This document shows, piece by piece, positions 36,201 through 47,690 of a DNA stretch of 64,000 nt. The stretch spans positions 2,832,501 to 2,896,500 of the forward strand of contig JANUWF010001281.1 in assembly GCA_026120185.1 (NCBI GenBank), written 5' to 3'. How positions within the stretch are numbered: position 1 is the stretch's first letter; each line of letters starts with the position of its first letter. Below the pieces are notes generated by a model. It made no database searches and was not told the origin of the DNA. It saw only the letters and a list, made by a program, of their open reading frames with translations. Origin of the DNA: Voacanga thouarsii (Eukaryota > Streptophyta > Magnoliopsida > Gentianales > Apocynaceae). A program made the position numbers and the translations under genes.

Positions 36201-37611
36201 GTTTTGGCTAGATGAATGCTGGTTGTGGGAGGCTTAAGGTGGCTGAAAATACTGAGTGTAATGGTGAAGGGAAGGTCTGGTTGTTTGGGGTATATTTTAT
36301 GGAAAGTTGTTAAATCATGGTGGCTAGAATTTTGGTATCCTAATCAAGGCATGATTGCAGAATTTTTTTGGAAATCTTTTACGCAGCCATGACTAGATTC
36401 TCATGCAGAATCTTGAGGGGGATAATGGAGCTCAGTTACTGAAGGTCTAAGGGTGGTTTGTGCAGAAGAATGATGGAGTTTCGGCTAGGGTAGAATTAGG
36501 AAACAAAACTGGAAAATTCCTGCACAGAATTTCGCTGCTTATTGGAATTTTCTGGGCAGTTTTCAGCTGCCCTTTTCCAGTCGGTTTGTAGGGAGTTTGA
36601 AGGGGAGTTTTAGGGGTTTTCAAGGCTGGCTTCTAGCCTTCTTCATGGAAGAAAAATATGGCTAAGGTACTGAACAAAAACTGGAAGAAAACAACTTAGT
36701 TTCGGACCTCCAAAGCTGCGATTTGCCCAGGGATTTTCCTAGTTTTGCACCAATTTTGTGGAGTCCGAAAATGGTCAGAGAAATTCAGGTTACAAGCTGA
36801 TCCAAAATGCCATTTTTCTGGCATCATTTAGGAGGGAATATTAGCTAAGAGTTTCAATAACTTGAAGGCACAAGAAGCTGAAAAATTTCAGTTCATTCCA
36901 AGAAGGAAGATGAACCTAGCTAGAATGAATTTTTAGAAAGTTCACTAAAGGGATTTATCCCCTTGGAATCTTTCACATCTCCTCCACATTTTCAGACCAT
37001 AAAATGTCTTCCACTAAGAAATTTTGATTCTACAAAGCCACAGTACTTCACTGGAATTTCTGGAAAGAAATTGGCTAGAACAATTTGAACAAATTAATAA
37101 ATTGAGAAATAAGAAAATTAAGGATCATGAGGAAATGAATTCCTCTTAGGAATTTTGTGTAGAACAAATGAGTAGGATTTGAAGACTCCTATCATGCCTC
37201 TCTTAGGACAACATCTCTACCCTACTCCAAACACCACTAAGGCCGAAAATGACACTTCCAAAGCAAAAAAGAAAATTTGACAAGCTAAAGCTCCTATGAT
37301 AAAATTTGAACCCAAGACCTCAAGAATTAATTCTAAGGCTCTAACCACTAAACCACAACAACTCTTGCTCTTATTTTTTCTTTAAAAAAAATATTTTCTT
37401 ATTCAATCCTCAAGTTGTCTCCCTTTTTCCATCTCAAGAAAAAATTACTATTTTGCCATTCTCAAGCAATACTCACAACCAAGCCTTCGAGACAATAAAA
37501 CTCAAATCCAAAGCATAGAAAATCATTTAAAAATATATTTAAACATGCAATAAATTATGATATGCATCCCAACCCCCTCACTCTAAGGTTGGTTTTGACT
37601 GGGGCTTCACA
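33254..37611 (-). repeat. Solo LTR of the Tekay-type family, long form (4358 bp)
   Basis: On the plus strand it begins TGTAACACCCC and ends GCTTCACA, with GAAGG at 33249-33253 and 37612-37616. It is inserted in the Athila 3' LTR. Relative to the LTRs of the complete element it contains about 1.1 kb extra between 34379 and 35506. It carries the tRNA-like segment and a (GA)n run at 35648-35670. Confidence 0.93.
37297..37362 (-). promoter_or_regulatory. tRNA-like segment in LTR (copy 2)
   Basis: On the minus strand: A box TGGTTTAGTGG, then TTAGAGCC, then B-box-like GGGTTCAAAT. It lies 249 bases from the LTR start. The T-arm-like TTGGGTTCAAAT is best kept here on its 5' side. Confidence 0.6.
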
Positions 37612-37698
37612 GAAGGAATATGCCTAGTTATTATAACAAATGTATCTCAAAACAATCTCAAATAACTAGGAAAATAATGGTGATTTTAGCCCCTATCA
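37612..37698 (-). repeat. 3' LTR of the minus-strand Athila element, first 87 bases
   Basis: On the minus strand it starts TGATAGGGGCT after a polypurine tract and is cut at GAAGG by the solo LTR. It matches the start of LTR C. Confidence 0.85.
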
Positions 37699-37712
37699 AT
37701 TCCCCCACACTT
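37699..37712 (-). promoter_or_regulatory. Athila polypurine tract
   Basis: Minus-strand AAGTGTGGGGGAAT abuts the LTR start. A GAGGATAAG module precedes it, as in the Athila-like elements on the plus strand. Confidence 0.85.
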
Positions 37713-38163
37713 GAATATTTACTTATCCTCAAGAAAAACACTTTAGTCCAAGAAAAGTTATTTAGAAAACACACGTTCTTTCTCATTCAAACATTTCCTT
37801 ACCATAGCAAAGATCATGTCTTTCCTTCAAACTTTAGATACAATTCTTGTCATTCATATCATTTGAAAACAATATAAACTTTGAAACATTGGACAAGACA
37901 TCACAAAACTCTTGAAGTTAAATTAATCAAGTGCATACCTTAGTCTAAGAAGATTATTTCACCCTTCCAGTTAAAATATAGATAGTATGACTCACATAAG
38001 TCAAGTGATCTACCAACTCAAGCATTATAGATATAAAAATTGCATAGCTTAAGTCAGGATGTGAGGAAAGCACTCCAAATTTTTTCTCTCAATTTTTTTT
38101 CAATGATTTAGGGAATTGAAAGCCTCAAGTGTATAGATTTCTCTTCACACATCGTATTGACCC
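37713..38163 (-). mobile_element. Athila 3' untranslated region, distal part
   Basis: There is no coding sequence. The minus-strand CAATACGATGTGTGAAG matches 14001-14018 of the element at 10395-15844, which shows the common origin. It ends with GACCC at 38159-38163, the left copy of the duplication around the Tekay insertion. Confidence 0.75.
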
Positions 38164-38166
38164 ATT

Positions 38167-39324
38167 TGTAACACCCCTCTACCGAAGCCCAACAGGGCCG
38201 GGGATGTCGCCCCGTCCAAAGGACAGGGGGTCTTTATAACTAGGTCACAAAAAAAAATAGCAATAATACTTTAAAATTTAAACTTATTACAATCCAAAAA
38301 TTCAAAACAAATCCAAAATAGAAATTGTTCACTCTGAATTCCCAAAGAATTACATAAAATAGATAACAGAATATCTTCCAAGCAGGCAACAACTAGCTAC
38401 CCATCCCCACAGCAGAATCGACCTGAAATCATGGTAAAAAGGGTGATGAGATAAAAATCTCAGTAAGTCCGTGTGTGCTTTGAGTGTCCAGTGAAAATAG
38501 TTCATAACTGCAAAGTATAAGAACTTCATAAGAAAAATACTGGTAAGCAATAAACAATGTTCAAAATTAAGAGTTGCATTTTGTCTTTTCCAACCATTCA
38601 TATACAATAAAATCAACCACTCAAAAGAGCGGCCATAGGTTATCACAAGTTGGGCCCCATAACCAAACAACGGTCAGATGCCACATTTTGTGTAGACTGA
38701 CAAAAGGTAGGTGATCAGCTTACTGAGTAAGATACTCCTCATTCTCTACACCCAAACAAAATCGGTTGTCCACTCCGGCAACACACAGTCCGCATGATTG
38801 AAACCTGCTAGCTCGGACTGACATGACTAAGTAGTACTAACGTTTCTCTAAGTTGAGTTCATCTTCTAGAGGTGGCCTCCTGCCAGAAGACTCACTCTTG
38901 CTCTTCAAACTAGTACTACTAGCCTACCCTTATTGGGTACTCAACGTAGTTCATCCCACTTGGGAGAAAACTGATAAAACATAGCTTTACTTGAAAATGG
39001 CAATCAAGGGTTTTCAAAGTCTTTATCAAAAATTAGTTTTAGAAATAGTTTGGTGTTTGAGTAAAATTGCTTGTTGAATTTCAAAAAATTAGTGTGATTG
39101 AAATAAGAAAGGAAACTGTCCTTAATTGCTTTTACCAAATCAGTGCTCACAAACTTTGTTTTTAGCTTGCCATAGTAACCTTTTACAACAAACAAATTTT
39201 ATGCAGGAGCTTACTTGAATAATGACTACCTTGAAGACGTTTCGAAAGAATCCTCATGGGTAGACAGCTTGATTTGTCCAAGGAAAAGAAGGAAAATGGC
39301 CATGATGGAAGTAACCATTCGGCC

Positions 39325-39371
<47 letters not shown>

Positions 39372-41315
39372 AGAGAAAGAGAAAGAGAAAAAGAGAGTTC
39401 ATTAGTATATACTCATCAAGGTCAAAGATGGAAGAAGGTGGAGATGATTGTTCATGCTTACCTTGAGGGTGTTCTTGAGCCTTCAAGAAAATTCTGGTTT
39501 TTTGATCCAAAGGTGAGACTTTGATTTCAGTGTTTGATGTTAAAAATTGCAGGAATGGATTCAAGAGAATGAGTAGGTATAATCTAGAGTTTTTGGAGAA
39601 GATTGAAGTGGTTTTGAGTGGCCTTAGGCATGACAATGGTAGTAGGTGTTCTTGGTATTCTTGGAGGTTTCGAGAGAATAGAGAGAATAGAGATAGAGCT
39701 GGCCGAAATTCTATTGGAAAGAGTGGCCGACTGGTTTGGGAGGGTTTTGGTAATTGGATTTTTAGATTTGAGAGGAAAAAGGAAAGCTGGTTGTTTGAAA
39801 TTCAAAAGAAATATTTTGGGGATATAATTTTGGAAGCAAATATGGTAAGAAGATCTTGGTTGATGGAGAGCTTTTGGAAGCTTCAATGGCCGACTGATTG
39901 GTTGGGGTTTTTGCCAAGATGAATGATGTTTGAAGAAGTTTTACGGTGGCTGAAATATGGTATGCAATGTTGAAGGAATTCTCCGGTTGTTTGAGGGGTA
40001 ATCTATGGTAGTTTGCTGAATATTTTGCTAGAATTTTGGACTTCAATTAATGGCTTGATTGGAGTGATTGATGGAGAGATTTTAGGAGCAGCCATGGAGC
40101 TCTTTTTTATGCAGAACACTGAAGAAGATGGTGAAGCTCAGTTCATAGCTGTTCAAGGTGAGTTTGTACAGAAAAATGGAGGAAATTTCGGACACGGGTA
40201 AAGAAGGAACAAAGCTGGAAATTCTGATTAGCTTTTCGCAAGCTTGCTAGAAATTTCTGGGCAGATTTTTCTGCCATGGTTCATCCGATTTGCTGCAAGT
40301 TTGAAGGGATATTGGGAGGTCTTCTATGGCTGGTTTCCAGCCTTCTTTATGGAGGATCGATAAGGTTGAATTGCTGGTTGAAAAGCTGGAAGAAACAGCT
40401 TGGTTTTTGGCTCACCAAGTTGCGAAACTTTCCAGGAAATTTTCCTGGTTTGCACAGCTTTTGTGCAGCTCGGTTTTGGCTAGAATTTTCAGTCTCAAGC
40501 TAAGTGAAATGATCATTTTTCTAGAATCATTTGAGAGGGAAGGATGGCTGAAAATTTGGACAATTGGACTGATCAAAAAATTTGAAAATTTTCCAGTTTG
40601 CTACATGAAAATGATGAACACACATAGGTTGGAGTTTGAAGGTTCAACCAAAGAGATTAATTCTCTTGGAAACCTTCCACAACTCCTCCCCATTTTTGGT
40701 CAAGAAGATACCTCACATAGACATTTTCGAAATCTCAATATCATAGAACATTGCTGGAATTTTTTGGAAACAAAATTGGCTTAAATAAATTGAACAACCT
40801 AATGGGTTAAGAAGTAAGGAAAGCTAGAGATCAAGAAGGGTATGAATCCCTTAGAAATTTTTGTATGGTACAAGAGTAGGATTAGGACATTCCTATCATA
40901 TCTCCCTTTGGACAACACTCCTACTCTTCCCTAAGGCATGTAAGGGCCGAAATATAGCCTTCCTAAAAAAAATTATAATTTAATCATGCTAAAACTCCAA
41001 TGATGGAATTCGAACTCAAGACCTCAATGATTTATTCCAAAGCTCTAACCACTAAACCAGAACAACTCCTGTTCTTATTTTCTCTCCCAAATATTTTTTT
41101 TTTCTATTTAATCCTCAAGCTATCTCCCTATTTCCTCTTCAAGCAAAATTCCTATTTTGTCCTTCTTACTCGATAAACACAAATAAGTCATCTAGACTAC
41201 AAATCACATATCCAAAGCATATAAAATTATATAAAAATATATTTATGCATGCGAGAAAATATGATATGCATCCCGATCCCCTTACTCTAGGGTTAGTTTT
41301 TGCTGCGGTTTCACA
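38167..41315 (-). repeat. Tekay-type 3' LTR (3149 bp, short form)
   Basis: On the plus strand it begins TGTAACACCCCTC and ends GCGGTTTCACA. A (GA)n tract lies at 39326-39397 and the tRNA-like segment at 41001-41066. Confidence 0.94.
41001..41066 (-). promoter_or_regulatory. tRNA-like segment in LTR (copy 3)
   Basis: Minus-strand A box TGGTTTAGTGG and B-box-like AGTTCGAATTCC with about 32 bases between them, 249 bases from the LTR start. The TTCGA core of the B box is intact. Confidence 0.65.
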
Positions 41316-41332
41316 TCCTCCCCTCCTTACGA
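41316..41332 (-). promoter_or_regulatory. Tekay-type polypurine tract
   Basis: Minus-strand GTAAGGAGGGGAGGA lies directly upstream of the TGTGAAACC that starts the 3' LTR. Confidence 0.88.
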
Positions 41333-41361
41333 GAATTTTGTCCCGAAATTCTGGCATACCT

Positions 41362-42849
41362 CTATTTCAAATCGGGATACTTCCGCTTTACCCACTCTTC
41401 TGATTCCCATGTGGCATCTCGCGTGCCATGATGCTCCCACTAAACTTTTACCATCGGTATGTACTTGTTCTGGAGGTTCTTGATACTGCGGTCCAACATT
41501 CACACGGGTTTCTCCACATAGCTCATATCGGGTTGTAACACTAACGACTCATCATTCAAAACATGACCGGGATCGGCATTGTACTTCTTTAGCTGTAACG
41601 CTTGAAACACATCATGAATTCCTATCAACCCATCTGGCAAGTCCAATCGGTATGCTACCGGTCCGATCCTTTTCTTTATCGGGAACGGTCCCAAATACCT
41701 CAGATTCAACTTTCCACCTTTCAGATGCTTCAAGATTCCTCTGTTCGGTGTCAATCTCAGAAATACACTATCTCCTATTTGAAACTCCAATTCTCTTCGC
41801 CTATTGTCTACATAGCTCTTTTGTCGGCTCTCAGCTGTCTTCAACCTTTTCTGGATTAACTTAACTTTGTTTAACATTTCCTGAACACAAACCTCTCCGG
41901 TTTTGCTTGTATGACCATCTTTTAACCAACTCCAGTATAGCGGTACCTGACACTTGTGTCCATACAGGGTCTCATACGGACCCATCCCAATTGAAGCTTG
42001 ATAACTATTATTATATGACAGCTCTACATACGGCACACATTTAATCCAGTTATCCTCGAAATCCATAACACAGGCTCTGAGCATATCTTCTAATATCTGT
42101 ATAACCCTTTCTGATTGTCCATCGGTCTGCGAATGCGCCGTTGTACTAAACTTCAGACTCAACCCCATTGATTCTAGAAACTTGCCCTAAAAATGAGTCG
42201 CAAACTTCGGGTCTCGATCAGACACGATACTTGAAGGTACTCCATGCAGACGGACTATTTCTCGCACATAGGTCTAAGCCAACTTCTCTATGGAATCTTG
42301 TACATTCACTGGTATGAAATGTGCCGACTTGGTCAGTCGATCCACTACTACCCATATGGCATCTTTCTGGGTCCTTGACATAGGAAGTCCGGGGACAAAA
42401 TCCATGGTCACCTCCTCCCACTTCCAGTTCGGTACTGGCAATGGTTATAACAGTCCTGCTAACTTCTTATGCTCCGCTTTGACCTTCTGATAGGTGAGAC
42501 ATGTCGAGACATATTTAACCACATCCCGCTTCATTTTGGGCCACCAATAGGCTCTCTTCAGATCCTAGTACATTTTGAATTTCCCTAGGTGAATGGCGTA
42601 CTTGCTCTTGTGCTCCTCTTCCAAAATTCTGTCCTTCAATTGATGCTCTTCGGGTACACAAAACCGATCCTTGAAATACCAAACTCCCGCCTTGTCTTGT
42701 TAGAATTCCTGCTCTTACCTTCTAAGTTCCTTGTCCATGAGCAGCTGAAATTCTGCGTTACTTTATTGGGCTTCCATGATTTCCCGCCTTAAATCCAGTA
42801 CTAATTTCAGGTTGCTAACAACAATTCGCTTCTCTTACACGTCTACTCT
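41362..42849 (-). pseudogene. Tekay-type integrase with C-terminal chromodomain, broken
   Basis: The zinc domain is recognisable, but its last Cys pair reads CLTY instead of CLTC (Cys to Tyr). The catalytic core keeps Asp in TMDFVPGLP, Asp in SDRDPKF and Glu in QSERV. The GPFPIKK..GPVAYRL segment follows. The C-terminus reads as a chromodomain: PV, stop, MLDRSIKNLQNKYIPMVKV, stop, WEHHG, ATWE, KYPDL, stop at 41362-41364. Chromodomains of this group are thought to guide insertion to methylated-histone chromatin. Further stops lie near 42829, 42780, 42707, 42568, 42440, 42276 and 42188. Confidence 0.9.
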
Positions 42850-43190
42850 TCAATCAAACACATCCTGAACTACTTGAATCTCCTGCACTCTTAATCTGGC
42901 CATACTCACTTTTCTGCTCAGGGCATCAGCTACAACGTTGGCCTTCCCGGGATGATAGTTGATTGGACAACGGAATTCTTCTAAGAATTCCATCCACCGT
43001 CGCTGTCTCAAATTCAAGTCCTTCTGCGTGAGGATGTACTTTAGGCTCTTGTGGTCAGTGAATACTTCATATTTCTCACTCCAAATAAATAGAACATCAT
43101 TTCTCAACAGTCGGGACATAGGCGATGCGAGCATCGAGAATCCTTTGATAAACCTCCTGTAATAACCTGCCAATCCTAAGAAGCTTCAAA
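42850..43190 (-). pseudogene. Tekay-type RNase H, lacking its N-terminal half
   Basis: The C-terminal part is clear ([41 protein letters not shown]). It is joined directly to the RT thumb region (FIWSEKY) at about 43063-43078. In family members roughly 85-90 residues with catalytic acids lie between these segments. The join keeps the frame, which suggests an internal deletion between similar short sequences. Confidence 0.85.
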
Positions 43191-43833
43191 TCTCGGTGAT
43201 ATTCTCCAGTTGATTCTAGTCTGACACTGATTCAACCTTTGCTGGGTCTGCCTTGATTCCCTCCTTGGTAACCACATGGCCAAGAAATGCTACACTGTAC
43301 AGCCAGAACTCACACTTGCTAAACTTGGCGAAAAGCTTGTGCTCCTGAAGCTTCTCCAGTACGAGCTTCAGATGTTCCACATGCTCCTCTGGACTCTTAG
43401 AATAGATTAGAATGTCGTCGATAAAAACCACCACGAACTCATCCAAGTAGATTCAGAACACTCGGTACATTAGGTCCATGAATACTGCTGGAGCATTGGT
43501 CACCCCGAACGGTATTACCTCGAACTCATAATGTCCATATCTGGTGTTGAAGGCCATCTTGGGGATATCCTCCTCTTTTATCCGCACTTGATAGTACCCT
43601 TGCCTTAGGTCCAATTTGGAGTAGCAACTAGATACTTGTAATTGGTCGAACAACTCATCAATCAGCTGTAAAGGATATTTGTTCTTGACTGTCAGGTTGT
43701 TTAAGCCCCGATAGTTGATACACAGTCTCAGAGCCCCGTCATTCTTCTTCACAAAGAGCATAAGTGCTCCCCAGGGCGACGTGCTAGGTCTGATATAGCC
43801 TTGCTTCACTAACTCTTCTAATTGTTCCTTCGG
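43191..43833 (-). pseudogene. Tekay-type reverse transcriptase
   Basis: Motifs in order: [67 protein letters not shown], the catalytic FIDD (43414-43425) and [17 protein letters not shown]. Stops lie after YRVF (about 43450) and near 43214 and 43187. It synthesises element DNA in working relatives. Confidence 0.93.
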
Positions 43834-44568
43834 CTATTTCAGCTCTGCCGGTGCCATCCAATACGGGGTCTGCGATACTGGTTTCGCTCCCGAAACTAGG
43901 TTAATGGTGAATTCCACTTCACATATGGGAGGTAGAGAAGTAAGTTCCGCTAGGAACAGATCGGGAAAATCCTTCACTACCTCGGTGTCCTCCAGAGTGT
44001 ATTGGTTCTTCGGCTTATTTATCACATAAGCTAGGTGTCCTTGACATCCTTGCTTCAGCAACTTCCAAGCCTTAGCCCCCGCTATCAAATACTTCAATTC
44101 ATTTACCCTATTGCCATCGAATTCCAACATATCACAACCCGGTCTAATAAATTGGACTGATTTATTCTTACAGTCTACCCTAGCCCCATACTTTGCTAAC
44201 CAATCCATTCCCAATATCAAATCATAATCCTCAATATCGAATACTATCAAATCTTTCTCCAGGCTTTCTCTCCCCACATCAATTTTACAGTTTTGCATAT
44301 ACCGATCTGCTTGTACCATCTTCCCCAATAGTGTACTTACCAATAAGGTAAAAGGTAACTCTACTCTATCCCAACCCAAATGACATGCACAGATCTTGTT
44401 TAAGTAGGAATGAATAGAGCCAGGATCTATCAAAGCATTAATGGAACGTCCTTGGATAGTAAACGTACCTTCCACTACCGCTGCATCGGTCCCAACCTCC
44501 TCTCTATTGAGAAAAAATACCTTAGCCTTCACTTGAGGCTTTGGTGCTCCACTCCTGGAGGCTCCCAT
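43834..44568 (-). pseudogene. Tekay-type protease and linker to RT
   Basis: The frame is open for 244 codons. The active site reads ALIDPGSIHSYL, where DSGS is usual, so Ser is replaced by Pro next to the catalytic Asp. LILGMDWLAKYGA follows, a motif of gypsy proteases, then the linker with PPICEVEFTINLVSGA and MAPAELK leading to RT. Confidence 0.88.
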
Positions 44569-45654
44569 AGCATTGGCTCTATTGGATCTCAGATTCTGAG
44601 CTGGATTCCCTTGCCTGACTCGGTGCAGCTTAGGGCAGGCATTTCGTAGGTGGTTCGGGTCACCGCAGAGATAATATTTCCGCTCTCCTTCTTTGGACCA
44701 ACAGTTCTTCTCTATGTGCCCTCTTTTCCCACACTACCGACATAACGAAAGGTTCTGAGCAGGTCCAGCTGGTACGGTCCGGGCTTGCTTTCCCCAGTTC
44801 TGCCACTGCTGATTGGCGGGTCACTTGTTAAGTTGCTGCCTCAGGAAGTATCCTTGTAGTTACCTTGGCAATTGGAAAGGCCTTACTGCCATCCTGCTAC
44901 GGTCCTCATTCTCATTCCTGGTAGCTACGTCTACGGCCCCTAAATAGGTTACTGGTAGAGAAGGTGCCAATGCCCTTCTCAATTCTGGCTTTAGTCTTTT
45001 GATAAACTGCCTCGTCCTATTCTACTCAGTGTCCACCAATCTCTTGCAGTACTTCGATAACTGGGTAAACCATGCTGCATACTGGGCCATTAACATGCCT
45101 CCCTACTTCAAATTCTGAAATTTGTCCTCCCCCTTTTCCACTATTCCTTGAGGGATGTACTCAGCTCTAAAGGCTTCAACAAAATTAGACCACATCCATT
45201 CCTGATTGACTATCTCCCAATCGTCTTGAACCCGCTGCCACCATGCCCAAGCTGGGCCTCTGAAACGGAATGCCGCAAATTTAACCATCCACTCCTCAGT
45301 GTACTGGAGTGTTACAAATATATCTTCCATCCGTTCGATCCATTGCTCTGCTTTCTGATCTTGCTCAGCTTCGCCGAAGAAGACGGGTGGCCGAAACTTC
45401 AAAAACCGCTCTAATGCCTCATCTTCTCCCTTGGGGTTCCTTCGCTCAATCAGGGTCTATAGAATCTCTGCCATCTTACTGAATGCTTGCCCCATCATCA
45501 CATCAACCGGTGTTTGAGACCCCATTCCCATATCTGGTTCACTCTCATTACCCTAGTTAGGTGACTACATCTAGGTCGTCTCAACTTCCGGTGCCACATG
45601 ATCTGCTTCCAAAATTCTCCTGCCTGATGAAGCTACACAATGCCTGGGTGCCAT
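44569..45654 (-). pseudogene. Tekay-type gag with zinc knuckles, broken
   Basis: The start is the ATG at 45654-45652 (MAPRHCVASSG). Capsid sequence includes FFGEAEQDQKAEQWIERMED and WWQRVQDDWE (45402-45103). Two zinc knuckles lie near 44640-44760: CR, stop, CGKRGHIEKNC, and YLCGDPNHLRNAC, where the first Cys has become Tyr. Several stops occur, for example near 45572, 45102 and 45030. Confidence 0.88.
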
Positions 45655-45909
45655 TCTAAACCATACCCAAATGATAAGTTTATGCATTCAATGATTAAAT
45701 CATTTTAGTCAAGCATGAATTCACAGTCAGATACAAGTAAAAGGAAATCAGATGTAAGTTTTTGTCTAAAGAATTGCTCATAAATTTTCTCTCATGTTTT
45801 TATTTGCATAAATCTGGAATTTAAACAGAAAACAGAAATAAAATCCCTTAACATAAAAGTTTACGAAAAATAATAAATAAACATCCTAATTAAAATAACT
45901 CTCAGCCCT

Positions 45910-46431
45910 CTAGTCTTCATCAGAATCCTTAAAATCAGCCCCATACAACCATCCCCCAGAGTTATTAGAGAAATCTATCCCAGCCCCACTAGCAAACCCC
46001 TCCATTGGCTCCTTCCCGGGTTGCCTAGAACTCTCCCCGGGCTCAACTCGGTTGGAAGGAGGAATGAAAGAAGGCCTAGGTAGAGACTCATAATCTATGT
46101 CCCTCGGGTCATCACTATCTGTCGATAAATCCACTATGGGACTAGGAGGGTAGGGAACAGGCTCCACGGCTATCTCCTCATCTTCACTGTCAGAACTTAT
46201 TTCTATCACTGGGATTGGGGGTGGCTCATGGATCGGGGCCTCATCCTCACTGCTATCCTCCAATAGAATAACTGGTAGAGGAGCAGGCTGAGGTACTGGA
46301 AGGTCTTCTAGGTAGATGGGGATAGGAGGATGCCATTGCAGCCCTTTCCACGCGGTTCTAAGCAGTCTAACCATCCTATGGCATAAACATGATAGGTTAG
46401 ATAAAGATTTGAACTTAAATAAATAGAACAT
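45910..46431 (-). CDS. Intact extra ORF upstream of gag: acidic, proline-rich protein with three SUMO-interacting-motif-like segments
   Basis: The 173-codon frame lies in sense orientation between the primer site (46454-46470) and the gag start (45654), and has no stop although the adjoining gag-pol has about two dozen. Residues 54-64 read VILLEDSSEDE, 75-86 VIEISSDSEDEE and 99-108 IVDLSTDSDD. Each has a short aliphatic core followed by Ser, Asp and Glu, the classical SUMO-interacting motif layout. Proline-rich linkers separate them and the C-terminus is acidic (KDSDED). Met1 lies 22 bases past the primer site; Met20 (46374) is an alternative start. There is no zinc finger, signal peptide or membrane segment. 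It is not gag or env of a kind I know. The SUMO link is inference from motif form. Confidence 0.7.
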   Translation of the reverse strand: MFYLFKFKSLSNLSCLCHRMVRLLRTAWKGLQWHPPIPIYLEDLPVPQPAPLPVILLEDSSEDEAPIHEPPPIPVIEISSDSEDEEIAVEPVPYPPSPIVDLSTDSDDPRDIDYESLPRPSFIPPSNRVEPGESSRQPGKEPMEGFASGAGIDFSNNSGGWLYGADFKDSDED

Positions 46432-46453
46432 ACACTATCAATATTTGCCTAAA

Positions 46454-46470
46454 CCTAGGCTCTAATACCA
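46454..46470 (-). promoter_or_regulatory. Primer binding site, initiator tRNA-Met type
   Basis: Minus-strand TGGTATTAGAGCCTAGG lies two bases after the 5' LTR. It matches the tRNA-iMet complement with a C-to-T change (TATC to TATT). Confidence 0.87.
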
Positions 46471-46472
46471 CT

Positions 46473-47630
46473 TGTAACACCTCACTACCTAGACCCAACA
46501 GGACCGGGGATGTTGCCCCGTCCAAAGGATAAGGAGTCTTTATAACTAGGTCACACAAACAAAAATAAAACAATACTTTAAAATTTAAACTTATTACAAT
46601 CCAAAAATTTAAAACAAATCCAAAATAAAAATTGTTCACTCCCAACTCCCAAAGCGTTATATAAAATAGATAACAGAATATCTTCCAAGCAGGCAACAAC
46701 TAGCTACTCATCCCCACAACAGGATCGACCTGAAATCATGGTAATAAGGGTGATGAGATAAAAATTTCATTAAGTCCGTGTGTGCTTTGAGTGTCCAGTG
46801 AAAACAGTTCGTGAATGCAAAGTGTAAGAACTTCATAAGAAAAATACTGGCAAGCAATAAACAATGTTCAAAATGAAGAGTGGCGTTTTGGCTTTTCCAA
46901 CCATTCATATACAATAAAATCAACCACTCAAAAGGGCAGCCATGGGTTACCACATGTTGGGCCCCATAACTAAACAACGGTCAGAATACCACACTTTATG
47001 CAGACTGAAAAAAGGTAGATGATCAGCCTATCGGTAAGATACTCATCCTTCTCTACACCTAAACAAAACCGGTTGTCTACCGGGTAACACACAGTCCACA
47101 TGACTGAAACGTGCTAGCTCGGACCGGTATGACTAAGTAGTACTGATGTTTCTCTAAGTTGAGGTCATCTTCTGGAGGTGGCCTCCAACCAGAAGACTCA
47201 CTCTTGCTCTTCAAAACTAGTACTACTAGCCTACCCTTATTTAGTACTCAACATAGTTCATCCCACTTAGGAGAAAACTGATAAAACATAGCTTTACTTG
47301 AAAATGGCCATCAAGGGTTTCAAAGTCTTCATCAAAAATTAGTTTTAGAAATAGTTTGGTGTTTGAATAAAACTGCTTGTTGATTTTCAAATAATTAGTG
47401 TGATTGAAACAAGAAAGGAAATTGTCCTTAATTGCCTTTACCAAATTAGTGCTCACAAACTTCGTTTTTAGATTGCCATAGTAACCTTTTACAACAAACA
47501 AGTTTTATGCAGGAACTTACTTAAATGATGGCTACCTTGAAGAAGTTTCGAAAGAATCCTCACGCGTGGACAGCTTGATTCGTCCAAGGAAAAGAAGAAA
47601 AATGGCCATGATGGAAGTTACCATTCGGCT

Positions 47631-47690
<60 letters not shown>

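Noticed and set aside
39215..39640. Frames with Arg-Glu or Leu-Ser repeats
   Set aside because: They arise from the (GA)n tract within the Tekay LTR and are not conserved as frames in the other LTR.
41602..41864. Plus-strand frames opposite the Tekay integrase
   Set aside because: Antisense shadows of the polyprotein, which has clear family motifs on the minus strand.
46415..47501. Several minus-strand frames of 86-94 codons in the Tekay 5' LTR
   Set aside because: They lie entirely in LTR sequence; the counterpart LTR (38350-39195) has them in altered lengths. No protein motif is present.
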